NCBI GenBank assembly: GCA_947631115.1
Contig: CANRKB010000014.1
Span: 1-35,859, forward strand
Reading direction: 5' to 3'
Length of the DNA stretch: 35,859 bases
From: an uncultured Clostridia bacterium
GTDB taxonomy: Bacteria; Bacillota; Clostridia; Oscillospirales; Ruminococcaceae
The translations under genes and the position numbers were made by a program. The notes beneath the pieces were generated by a model, which was not told the origin of the DNA, searched no databases, and worked only from the letters and a program-made list of their open reading frames with translations. This document shows, in pieces, positions 7,604-16,300 of this stretch (positions are counted from its first letter, which is position 1; every line of letters starts with the position of its first letter).

Positions 7604-7747
7604 CAAATTAATTTTCAACTTTTCAGCAAATTAATTTTCAACTTTTCAGCAAATTAATTTTCAACTTTTCAGCAAATTAATTTTCAACTTTTCAGCAAAT
7701 TGATTTTTGATTTTTTGAAAATTGATTTTCAACTTTTTTACAAATTG
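7604..7747. repeat. 23-bp tandem repeat, AT-rich
   Basis: The unit CAAATTAATTTTCAACTTTTCAG starts at 7604, 7627, 7650 and 7673 with essentially no change. Degenerate copies follow from 7696 to about 7747. There are no spacers, so it is not a CRISPR array. The rest of 7391-7760 is AT-rich, with one GC-rich hairpin (TTCGCGC/GCGCGAA at 7511-7527) and no gene. Confidence 0.9.
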
Positions 7748-7764
7748 CATTATAACGCCGTATC

Positions 7765-7793
7765 TTGACAATTTAGCAAAAATATGTTAAAAT
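7765..7793 (+). promoter_or_regulatory. Promoter of the 7848 DUF4430 gene
   Basis: TTGACA (7765-7770) and TAAAAT (7788-7793) are spaced by 17 bp, 55 bp before the ATG. The 7848 gene therefore need not depend on the riboswitch downstream. Confidence 0.9.
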
Positions 7794-7847
7794 CAATATG
7801 TTCGGCAAGACAGCCGACAGTACTTTAATGAACAAAAAGGTGACGAT

Positions 7848-8264
7848 ATGAACAAGACAAAAAAGACGATTTTGACTGTTGCGGGGGTGGTGCTGCTTGT
7901 TGCAATGCTCGCGGCAATGTGGCTGATTTATTGGTTTAACAGACCCGCCGCGAACGAAGGCACAAAGTCCGTAACGGTGAAAGTAATTTCCGAGCGCGAC
8001 AGTTATAACTTTGAAAAGCAATACGACACGGACGAGGACTTTCTCGGGGATTTCCTCGAACACGAGGGGATTATTGAATTTAACACCACTGATTACGGCA
8101 GGTTTATAACGGGCGTTATGGGCTATAAAGCGAACGACGAAGAACAGTCGTGGTGGAATATCCTCGTAGACGGAGAGTCCGTGCAAACGGGCGTTGACGA
8201 GATTGCTCTTTCAGACGGGGGAGAGTATACCTTACAGCTTGTTATCGGATATGATAATTTATAG
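7848..8264 (+). CDS. Membrane-anchored DUF4430 (transcobalamin C-terminal-like) protein
   Basis: The protein has 138 residues. An N-terminal signal-anchor helix (about 7-30) puts the rest outside the cell. A beta-rich domain of about 95 residues matches the DUF4430 pattern: VKVISERDSYNFEK, a middle stretch LGDFLEHEGIIEF, then SWWNILVDGESVQTGV and a last strand EYTLQLVIGY. DUF4430 (PF14478) is related to the C-terminal beta domain of animal transcobalamin and intrinsic factor, which caps cobalamin. There is no Cys lipobox. The ATG has AAGGTGA upstream. It lies 0.3 kb before a cobalamin riboswitch that controls two more DUF4430 proteins and an ECF transporter, so a role in corrinoid binding is plausible but inferred. 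Confidence 0.8.
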   Translation: MNKTKKTILTVAGVVLLVAMLAAMWLIYWFNRPAANEGTKSVTVKVISERDSYNFEKQYDTDEDFLGDFLEHEGIIEFNTTDYGRFITGVMGYKANDEEQSWWNILVDGESVQTGVDEIALSDGGEYTLQLVIGYDNL

Positions 8265-8270
8265 GCAAGT

Positions 8271-8467
8271 ATACAGTGTACAATGTACAGTATTCAGTTA
8301 TGGTGTCCGCCTTGCGGCGGACGATATTTGATTGTTATCGGACTGAAACGTTTTTGAGCGCTACCTTTAAAATTTAGCTCGTGTGCCTATCGTCCAAAAA
8401 CAATCTAATAATGTCCGCGAAGCGGACACATTCTACTGACTACTGTACATTGTACACTGTCAACTGT
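8271..8467. repeat. Family B nested inverted repeat, copy 3
   Basis: Same organisation as at 4803 and in the same core orientation (GGACTGAAACGTTTTTGAGC, then GCTCGTGTGCCTATC). It starts within 10 bp of the stop codon of the DUF4430 gene and ends about 45 bp before the promoter of the riboswitch transcript. Confidence 0.85.
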
Positions 8468-8510
8468 CTACAGGTTTCACTTTCGAAGTTCTAATTTTTT
8501 TAAAAACCCC

Positions 8511-8539
8511 TTGAAATTCCCGTGCGTTTGTGATAGAAT
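8511..8539 (+). promoter_or_regulatory. Promoter of the cobalamin-riboswitch transcript
   Basis: TTGAAA (8511-8516) and TAGAAT (8534-8539) with a 17-bp spacer place a start site near 8546, about 15 bases before the aptamer. Confidence 0.85.
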
Positions 8540-8560
8540 AGTTTTACAAACGAATAAAGT

Positions 8561-8736
8561 TGATACGGTTTGAAAGGCGCATTGCCGAGTAGATGAAAAG
8601 GGAATCCGGTCGGAATCCGGAACAACCGCCATTACTGTATTTGACGAGAGCGAACGCTGTGCCATTGGTTTTGCCGAGAAGGCGCGTTCTTTGCGGCTTT
8701 GCCGCTGTGTCATAAGTCAGGAGACCTGCCGTATTA
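8561..8736 (+). promoter_or_regulatory. Cobalamin (B12) riboswitch aptamer
   Basis: The B12 box AGTCAGGAGACCTGCC (8715-8730) fits the known consensus AGYCMGGAGACCKGCC. Upstream lie the other conserved blocks in order: AAAGGGAATCCGGT, GGAATCCGG, CCGCCATTACTGTA, and GCCATTG (8661-8667) in the L5 position. The closing helix P1 can form from ATACGG (about 8563-8568) and CCGTAT (about 8729-8734). The aptamer senses a cobalamin and is expected to switch off downstream genes when the vitamin is plentiful. The expression platform lies at 8786-8891. I cannot tell adenosyl- from aquo/methylcobalamin preference by eye. Confidence 0.95.
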
Positions 8737-8785
8737 TCAGAGGTTTAACACGCTTTGGTGGGAAGAGTGCAGCCGATTTATTGCT

Positions 8786-8822
8786 TGGTGGCTTTGCACT
8801 TTTCCGAATGCAAAGTTGTTTT
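8786..8822 (+). promoter_or_regulatory. Hairpin in the riboswitch expression platform
   Basis: CTTTGCA and TGCAAAG pair around a 10-nt loop and are followed by TTGTTTTTGG. It resembles a weak terminator, or part of an antiterminator between the aptamer and the stronger hairpin at 8854. Confidence 0.5.
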
Positions 8823-8853
8823 TGGTTTAGGTTATTCGCAATAGATCTGTTGT

Positions 8854-8891
8854 ACTCTTTTGACCCTTGTGTCAAAGGAGTTTTTTGTTTG
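8854..8891 (+). terminator. Riboswitch-controlled intrinsic terminator
   Basis: ACTCTTTTGAC (8854-8864) pairs with GTCAAAGGAGT (8871-8881), an 11-bp stem with one G-U, a 6-nt loop and a following T run. It sits just before the first gene's ribosome site, so the riboswitch most likely acts by transcription termination. Confidence 0.85.
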
Positions 8892-8908
8892 TGGGAGGAG
8901 GGAAAAAA

Positions 8909-9157
8909 GTGTCGTCTGAAGAAAAGAAGTTATGGGCAACGGAACTTTTGATTCAGAAAAATAACGAGCTTGGAAGACTGCCCGCAAAGGACGATTTCGA
9001 CGAAGTCACTCGCTCCCGTATAAAAGCTTATCTCGGTCCATGGCCGCGTGCGCTTGAAGCGGCAGGATTAAAAGCTCCGAAAAAGCCCGTTCCGAAGAAA
9101 AAACGTTCGGACGGGAAAAAGCTGCCCGAAAGCAATATCTCGGGCAATAACAAATAA
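8909..9157 (+). CDS. Small protein with a homing-endonuclease-associated repeat-like domain
   Basis: The product has 82 residues from GTG 8909, chosen because AGGAGG lies seven bases upstream (8896-8901). The longer frame from 8867 would start inside the terminator hairpin. The core, about residues 5-50, has the pattern LGRLPAKDDFDE...YLGPWPRALEAAGL. It resembles the helical repeat found beside HNH homing endonucleases (PF18780) and is probably a small DNA-binding helix bundle. The tail is Lys/Pro-rich. There is no nuclease motif. It is the first gene after the B12 riboswitch terminator and lies 19 bp before the large surface protein. It may be a local regulator; that is inference. Confidence 0.75.
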   Translation: MSSEEKKLWATELLIQKNNELGRLPAKDDFDEVTRSRIKAYLGPWPRALEAAGLKAPKKPVPKKKRSDGKKLPESNISGNNK

Positions 9158-9176
9158 ACAAGGAGCATTTAGAGTA

Positions 9177-12100
9177 ATGAACAAATTAAAAAGCATATTA
9201 GCGGCAGTGGTTTCGGCTGCCGTGATGTTGACGCTGTTTCCGAAAACGGCAATTGCCGAAGAAGATCTGCTTTTAATATCCTCTCCCGAGGAGCTTAAAG
9301 CATTCGCAGAGGACGTAAACGGCGGAAACGCCTACGAGGGCAAAACAGTAAAACTTGACGCGAATATTTATCCGGAAAGTTGGACGCCGATAGGCACTTC
9401 CGAAGCGCCGTTTAAAGGAACGTTCGACGGCGGTTATCACGTTGTCGCAGGCTTGAATATTACGGGTGACAACGCGGGATTATTCGGCTATGTGGACCAG
9501 GGCGTAATTAAAAATATCGTTGTCGAGGGAGAAGTAAACGGAAACAGCGCGGCGGGCGTTGTCGGCTATCTCAACGCGGGAACTGTCGAAAACTGCGCGA
9601 ACAGGGCGACTGTTTCGGGCGGCAGCGCCGTGGGCGGCGTTGTGGGAAACGCAAGCGGCGCGTTTACCATAGACGGCTGTTTTAACGAGGGCAATATAAC
9701 GGGAACAACAGGATATGTCGGCGGCGTTGTCGGTCAGGCTTTCGGCTCGGGCAATGTAAAGAACTGTTATAATCTCGGCAATATAACGGGTCCTGCGACC
9801 GTCGGCGGCGTAGGCGGCGGTCATAAAGGCGGCAGCGCGAATTTTGAAAACTGCTTTAATATAGGCACAGTCACGGACAGCGCGGGAAATAACAACAACA
9901 TCGGCGCCGTCGTCGGAAAGACAAGAGGAGAAGTTAAGGGTTGTCAGTTTTTTGCAGTTTCGGGCGTGAATAATTACAATTACACCGAGGCGAAAACTCC
10001 CGCAGACTTTGACCTTGAACGGTTAGGAAACGCGTTTACAAATGGCGCGGAACACCCCGTTCTAAGCTGGGAAAGTAAAATAAGCGCGGAAGAATTTGTA
10101 AAGCCGAAGTATGCCGAAAAAACCGAGCTTTCGGCAGAGCTTTCGGAGTACATAAAAGCCGCGGCAAACAGCGCGAAAGCAAACGCAGGGCTTTCCGCTT
10201 CGGATAAGCTTTTCAGCAGCGAGGGCTATCTTCAGGGCGCAAGCTCTACCGCTACGGACTGGCTTGTTTTAGCTCTGGGAAGATACGGCTATTATAACGA
10301 CAACGGCGATTATGTTTATTTAATTGACGAGGGTTATGACGAATATCTTTCGGCAATGAAAAGTTATATTGAAAACACCTATGCGCAAAACGGCGGTATT
10401 CTTCACCGCGTAAAAGCCACCGAATGGCATAGAGCGGTTGTTACAATAGCGGCTCTCGGCGGCGGCCCCACCGATTTCGGAGTTTACAACGAAGCTCCTA
10501 TAGACCTTATTGCAGACGGAAGCTATAACAACTCGGATCCCGGAAAGCAGGGCATAAACGGCTGGATTTGGGGGCTTATAGCGCTTGACGCGGGGCTTTA
10601 TGATGTCCCCGCAGACGCGAAGTTTACCCGCGAACAATTTATAACCGAGATACTTTCAAGGCAGCTCACCGACGGCGTAAACGGAAACGAATACGGCGGC
10701 TGGGTATTGGCGGGTTACGGCGCAAATTCGGACGTTGATATTACGGCTATGGCAATTCAGGCTCTCGCGCCTTATTACAATGACGAAACGGTCTACACCT
10801 ACACCAACGGCAACAGCAAGAAAGAGGTTTCAAAGACCGTGCGCGAGGCGGTAGACGAAGCGCTTGAAGTCCTTTCGGCGAAAATGGACGAAAACGGAAC
10901 GTTTTCTTCTTGGGGAACAAACAACGTCGAGGGCGTTTCGCAGGTGCTTGTGGCGCTTTGCAGCTTAGGCATTGACCCCGCAAAGGACGAAAGGTTCATG
11001 ACTGACAGCCAAAAGACCATTCTTGACGGCGTTTTGAAATTCCGTTTAAGCGACGGCGGTTTCTGCCATGACATAGGCGGCGGCTGGAACTCTATGGCGA
11101 ACGACCAAGCGACCTACGCGCTGGTGTCCTATTGGAGATTTGAAAGCGGAATGAGAGCGCTTTATGATATGCGCGATGATTTCACCGAAAGCGACAGAGC
11201 GGCAATAGAAAGGGCGGTTGAGACGATTAACGCCGTTCCCGCTCCTACGGATAAAAACTACAAAGCAAGTTTAAAAGCGGCTCTTGCAGAATTCAGAGCG
11301 GTAGAAGAAAGCGAGCGCAGGTATGTAAGCAATTACTCGGCGCTTGCAAAGGCGATTGAGCTTGTCGGCGGGGAAGACGCGCTCGACAGCGACGAAGCGT
11401 ATATTATTTCAATTTCCGTCAGCAAAGCTCCCGACAAGGTAAATTATCTTGAGGGCGAAATTTTCGACCCCGCGGGAATGACCGTTGTCGCAGTCTACAG
11501 CGACGGTACGGAAAAGCCCATCGATGATTACAAAATAACTCCCTCCGGAGAACTTGCCTTAGGCGACAGCGAGGTTTATATCACTTATGGAAATCTCAAA
11601 GCTAAGATAGACATAACCGTGTCGGAAAAATTCCCCTGGAGCGGCGAGGGTACGGAAAATTCTCCTTATCTTATAGAAAGCGCGGACGACCTTTCAGCCC
11701 TTGCGGATCGCGTAAACGGAAAAAAGAGCACGGAGGGCATGTACTTTGCTTTGACGGGTAATATTGACCTTAGCAATATAGAAAATTGGAAGCCCATAGG
11801 CGCTTCTTCAAGTTCTAATTTTAACGGCATATTTGACGGGCGGGGCTTTGCAATTGACAATCTTTATTCAACGCAGGGCGGTCTGTTCGGCTATGTCGGA
11901 AACGGCGCGGTTATCAAGAATGTCGGCGTTGCAAGCGGCGAAATAAACTGCAAGTCAAGCTTTGTCGGAGGAATTGTCGGCTGGAGCAACGGCGCGGACA
12001 TAATCAACTGTTGGAACGGCTTGGACATAACCGCGAGCGGCTACAGCGGCGGAATTGTCGGAACAGTTCGCGACGGAGAGAGCGTTATAAGCGGCTGTTA

Positions 12101-12995
12101 TAATGTCGGCAATTTAACGTCAACAGGCTCGACCGTCGGCGGAATTGTCGGACATCTCGCGGCAAACGTAGAAGTGACCGTGGAAAATTGTTATAACGCG
12201 GGAAGCGTTTCGGGGAAAAACAACGTCGGCGGCATAGCGGGTCAGATACAGGACGGACACGCCGTAAAGAACTGTTATAACATCGGGAAGATCATCTCCG
12301 ACAGCGAAAGCGCGGGAGGAATAATCGGCTATGCCACCCGCAAAAACGAAGTAACAGACGCTTATTTTGAAAAAGGCTCTGCAAGCGCGGGCATAGGCTA
12401 TAACGGCGACGAGACCGTTATTATTGCAGTAGAAAAGACAGCGGACGAAATGCAATCCGACGAACTTTTAAACCTCCTCGGAGAGGCGTTTAAGAAAGAC
12501 GGCTACGGGCTTGTAAACGGCGGTTATCCCATTCTTATCTGGCAGAACACCGAGCAAGCGGACGAAATAAACGCCGCGGCAGAAAAGATAGCGGCGATAG
12601 GCGAGGTAACTCTCGACAGCGAACAAGCAATAGCCGAAGCAAGAGCGGCATACGACGCGCTTGACGATGACCTTAAAGCGCTTGTGAGAAACTACGCTCT
12701 GCTTGAAGAAGCGGAAAAGAAGCTCGCGGAGCTGAAGAAGCCCGCTGAAAGCGAACCGGGCGAGAGTGAACCTAGCGAAAGCGAACCTAGCGAGAGCGAA
12801 CCTAGCGAGAGCGAACCTAGCGAGAGTGAACCTACTGAAAGTGAACCTAGCGAGAGCGAGCCGACTGAAAGCGAACCCGGCGCTCCGAGCGAAGAACAGC
12901 CCGACACGGGCGCGACAGCGGCGCTTCCTCTCTTTATCGCGGCAATAAGCCTTGCGGCAGTTGCGGCGGCAGGGAAAAGAAAAAACGTTAAGTAA
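9177..12995 (+). CDS. Cell-wall surface protein: GLUG repeats, alpha/alpha-toroid domain, Ig-like domain, sortase tail
   Basis: This 1272-residue secreted protein has a signal peptide at 1-27. GLUG-type repeats follow (about 60-300; GGVVG and NCYNLGNITG motifs). A helical domain at about 315-690 looks like the prenyltransferase/squalene-oxidase alpha-alpha barrel, with KATEWHR, PTDFGVYN, GINGWIWGLIALD, DVDITAMAIQALAPYYN and LSDGGF. Then come an Ig-like segment (about 741-818), more GLUG repeats (about 820-1058), a short helical part, an SEPSE linker (about 1189-1235), QPDTG, a hydrophobic helix and KRKNVK. The tail is a sortase signal with Gln for Leu. The toroid is the fold of the N-terminal half of transcobalamin. 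Terpene-cyclase DxDD motifs are absent. With the B12 riboswitch upstream I infer corrinoid capture at the wall. The RBS AAGGAGC fits the ATG. Confidence 0.85.
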   Translation: MNKLKSILAAVVSAAVMLTLFPKTAIAEEDLLLISSPEELKAFAEDVNGGNAYEGKTVKLDANIYPESWTPIGTSEAPFKGTFDGGYHVVAGLNITGDNAGLFGYVDQGVIKNIVVEGEVNGNSAAGVVGYLNAGTVENCANRATVSGGSAVGGVVGNASGAFTIDGCFNEGNITGTTGYVGGVVGQAFGSGNVKNCYNLGNITGPATVGGVGGGHKGGSANFENCFNIGTVTDSAGNNNNIGAVVGKTRGEVKGCQFFAVSGVNNYNYTEAKTPADFDLERLGNAFTNGAEHPVLSWESKISAEEFVKPKYAEKTELSAELSEYIKAAANSAKANAGLSASDKLFSSEGYLQGASSTATDWLVLALGRYGYYNDNGDYVYLIDEGYDEYLSAMKSYIENTYAQNGGILHRVKATEWHRAVVTIAALGGGPTDFGVYNEAPIDLIADGSYNNSDPGKQGINGWIWGLIALDAGLYDVPADAKFTREQFITEILSRQLTDGVNGNEYGGWVLAGYGANSDVDITAMAIQALAPYYNDETVYTYTNGNSKKEVSKTVREAVDEALEVLSAKMDENGTFSSWGTNNVEGVSQVLVALCSLGIDPAKDERFMTDSQKTILDGVLKFRLSDGGFCHDIGGGWNSMANDQATYALVSYWRFESGMRALYDMRDDFTESDRAAIERAVETINAVPAPTDKNYKASLKAALAEFRAVEESERRYVSNYSALAKAIELVGGEDALDSDEAYIISISVSKAPDKVNYLEGEIFDPAGMTVVAVYSDGTEKPIDDYKITPSGELALGDSEVYITYGNLKAKIDITVSEKFPWSGEGTENSPYLIESADDLSALADRVNGKKSTEGMYFALTGNIDLSNIENWKPIGASSSSNFNGIFDGRGFAIDNLYSTQGGLFGYVGNGAVIKNVGVASGEINCKSSFVGGIVGWSNGADIINCWNGLDITASGYSGGIVGTVRDGESVISGCYNVGNLTSTGSTVGGIVGHLAANVEVTVENCYNAGSVSGKNNVGGIAGQIQDGHAVKNCYNIGKIISDSESAGGIIGYATRKNEVTDAYFEKGSASAGIGYNGDETVIIAVEKTADEMQSDELLNLLGEAFKKDGYGLVNGGYPILIWQNTEQADEINAAAEKIAAIGEVTLDSEQAIAEARAAYDALDDDLKALVRNYALLEEAEKKLAELKKPAESEPGESEPSESEPSESEPSESEPSESEPTESEPSESEPTESEPGAPSEEQPDTGATAALPLFIAAISLAAVAAAGKRKNVK
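12743..12885 (+). repeat. 15-bp coding tandem repeat (SEPSE linker)
   Basis: About nine units of GAGAGCGAACCTAGC encode SEPSE/SEPTE. The linker spaces the binding domains from the sortase anchor. The near-identical units suggest length changes by slippage or recombination. Confidence 0.85.
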
Positions 12996-13046
12996 AGGCT
13001 GAAACAAGGTCTTTCCCGCTCAAAGGTTTTTCCACAATTTAAGAAC

Positions 13047-13322
13047 TTCCCCGCTCAAAACAACTTTTAGGATTGCCTTTTCAAAGCACGGCTTTGAAAA
13101 GGCAATGCGGGGAAAACTCTTGTTTTCCCCGCACCCCAGGTTCAATGCCATAGGCATTTAACCTGATGCGCTTTTGAGCGTTTGCGGGGACTCCGTCCCC
13201 GCACCCCTGCCAGAGGGCAAAAATTTTTTGAAAAAAATTTTTTCCCTCTGGACTCCCTTTTCAAAAAACTTTTGCGCGTCGCTCGTTTGGCGGTTTTAAA
13301 CGAAACGCGGTTCGCCGCTCAA
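13047..13322 (+). repeat. Family A modular palindromic repeat, copy 2
   Basis: It has the same hairpin order as copy 1: H1 13072-13106, H2 13107-13132, H3, a variant H4 and H5. Compared with copy 1, H2 carries GCGGGG...CCCCGC instead of GTGGGG...CCCCAC, a compensated change. It lies between the two large surface-protein genes, inside the riboswitch-controlled cluster. It accounts for most of the gap 12996-13353. Confidence 0.85.
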
Positions 13323-13353
13323 AAAAGCTTCTTACATTTCAGAGGTGATATTA

Positions 13354-16300
13354 TTGACCAAGAAAATTATCGCGCTTTTGCTCTGCGCTTTGTGCTTTAT
13401 CGGCGCTTTAACTTTCCCCTCTTTCGCCGCCGCAGGTCCTGTTATTGAAACCACCCTCGCCGACAACATGACCCTCTCGGGCAGCAAAAAGACCTTCGAC
13501 GTCTTTGCCCGAAACTCCTCGGGCGAGAAAATAAAGGCTGTCGTAAAGCTTAACGGCGAAACTTTAACTCCAACTTGGGACGACACCGACAAAGCAAGCT
13601 ACACCCTCCGCTTCACAAAAGAGGGCGAAAATATCGTCACCGTTTCCGCCACTTCCGACGGCGGAAAGAAAACCGAACTCACCTACCACATAACCTACCG
13701 CAAAGCCGCGCAGGGCGAAGCAATAGGTTCGGCGGTCTGGAGCGTGGAGCTGTTTACCGTCGGCGGCGGGTATCTTGTATATCCCGCCGAAATGCCGATC
13801 TACGAGGGCGAAACCGCAGCCGAACAGCTCATAAGGCTTCTCGCTGAAAACGGCTATGTCGGATATTACAGCGGAACTCCAAAGCAGAGCTTTTATCTCG
13901 GCTATATCGCCGACGGCGCTTCTCAAAACGAAAAGTACGACAATTATCAGAAAAGCTCCTCTCCGAAAGCCCCTAAAAGTCTTAACATAAAGACCGCTGT
14001 TCCCGAAATATTAAAGCCGTATCTCAAAAACACAATGACCTTCTTTGACGAGAGCGATTACGAGAAAAATTGGTTAGGCTATATTGGCGAATTTGTTTAC
14101 ACAAACGGCTCGGGCTGGATGTATTCGGTAAACAACCTCTTTCCGAATGTCGGCTTTTCGGACGAATACCTCTCGGACGGAGACGTCGTGAGAGTGCAGT
14201 TTACTTTGGGTTACGGCGCGGACATCGGCGGGCTTGGCGCTCTCGGAAACGGCGGTTTTTCGGGGAGCGGCGACATGCCCGAAAGCGGTTATTTTAAAGT
14301 CGCGGACAAGGACGACCTCACCGCGCTTATCGCAAAGGCGCGCGCCTCGGGGCTGCTTGACAGGGCGAATGTGAACAAGGCTTATCAAAACGCGCTTTCC
14401 GCCGCGCAGACTTTAGACGCTTCTCAGTCGGCTGTTGACAGCGCCTTAGGCGCTCTTTCAAACGCCCTTTTCTCGCCCGATAGTTCAAGTTCTTCAAGCT
14501 CTGTTTCAAGTTCAAGCTCTGCGGCAAGCTCCGTTCAGAGTTCGGCTTCAAGTTCAAGCTCGGCGGCAACTTCCGTTCAAAGTTCGGCTTCAAGTTCGAT
14601 TTCAAGTTCCGTTCAGAGTTCAAGTCCGGTTTCAAGCTCGGAGAGCAAATCGGCGCTTGAAATTGCCGAGGGCATTATAAATTGGAAGAAAACAGGCTCG
14701 GACAGCTTTCTTTTAAACAACTCGTTTCTGGAGCTTGCGGGCTCGACCGCGGGCGACTGGTATCCTATCGGGCTTTCAAGGCTCGGAAAGGACGATAATT
14801 TCGGCGGGTATCTTGCGGTATTAAAGGACAATGTGGAAGCGCGCTATAAGGAACAAGGAAAGCTAAGCTCGGCAAAAGCCACCGAATGGCACAGAATAGC
14901 CCTCGCGGTGCTTGCGGCGGGCGGCGACCCAACCGATTTCGGAGTTTACAACGGACAGCCCATAGACCTTATTGCCGACGGCGTTTATGACCGAGGGAAA
15001 ACGACTTCTCTCGGCAGGCAGGGTATAAACGGCTGGATCTGGGGGCTTATCGCTCTGGACAGCAAGCGTTATGAAATCCCCGAAAACGCTTATTATACCC
15101 GCGAGGATATTATAAAGGAAATTCTCGCTCAGCAGCTTTCGGACGGCGGCTTTGCCTTAAGCGGAAAAAACGCCGACCCCGATATAACCGCAATGGCTCT
15201 GCAGGCGCTTTCCCCTTATTACAACAGCGAAAAGCGCTATTCTTACACCTTGAAGTCCACGGGCGAAGAAGTGGAAAAGACGGTGCGCGAGGTCGCGGAC
15301 GGGGCGGTAGAGTGCCTGTCGGAACTGCAGCTCGGCACGGGGGATTTTAAGAGCTGGGGCACGGAAAATGTCGAAAGCACGGACCAGGTGCTTGCGGCGC
15401 TTTGCTGTTTAGGCATTGACCCGCTGAAAGACGAAAGGTTTATAAAGAACGGAAACACGCTTCTTGACGGTATCCTTAAATACAAAATGTCGGACGGCGG
15501 TTTTGCACATTCGTTTACATTCGACCCCGAAAATCCCGCTGCCGTTCCGAACAGCTCGAACTCAATGGCGGGCGAACAGACGCTTTATACAATGGCGGCG
15601 CTTTGGAGATTTGAAAACAACATGCGGAGGCTTTACGACTTCCGCCCCGAGCAGAGCGAAACGCTTAAAGAGCGGATTTCCCTGCTTGAATCGGGCATTT
15701 CGGAGATAACCGAAGATACGGACAGCGAAACGCTCGAAAGGCTTTTGACCGCGTTTTATTCGCTCCCCGAAAACGAAAGAAGCTATGTGGACGGATATTG
15801 GAAATTGTCCGACATGGCGAGGAAAAAGGGAATCGACATTGAGCAAATTGCGGAAAGCGCCGTTGTTGAAACCTTTGAAGAAAACAACGGGGAAACGGAA
15901 GACGTAATTTTTTCGGAAAGCGACAAGAGAACTGCCGAAGCCCTGCCGCAAAAGCTGACAACGGAGCAGTATGTGACGGTTACGGCGCTTCTAGACAAGC
16001 TGGAGCGCTCCAAAGACTTTGAGGGCAAGGCGCGGTATCTGGAAAAACTGACCAAAGCGAAAGCGGAAATTGCCGCTGTACAGAGCGAGATCGACAGCAT
16101 TAACGGCGAAATCTTAGAAAAGCTCTATCCCTATGACAGCATAACGCTTTCCGACAAGAAAACGGTCGATGAAATTTACGCGCGGTATGAAGCCCTGAGC
16201 GAATACGACAGGACGAAAATAACGGGAAGCGACGACCTCGTTAAGACCAAAACAAAGCTGGATAACATTCTTCGGGGGATAATAATCGCCGTTGTCCTCG

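Noticed and set aside
7604-7747. CRISPR array
   Set aside because: The 23-bp units are contiguous with no spacers, and no cas genes are present.
10120-11240. Terpene cyclase or prenyltransferase enzyme function for the toroid domain
   Set aside because: The protein is secreted, lacks DxDD and QW-type motifs, and lies behind a B12 riboswitch. Only the fold resemblance is kept.
12468-13007. Minus-strand frame opposite the SEPSE linker
   Set aside because: It is an antisense shadow of the 15-bp repeat with low-complexity FTLARFA composition.
13182-13448. Short frame across the family A repeat into the 13354 gene
   Set aside because: It is repeat sequence in the wrong frame for the signal peptide; AGAGGTG and TTG 13354 give a better start.
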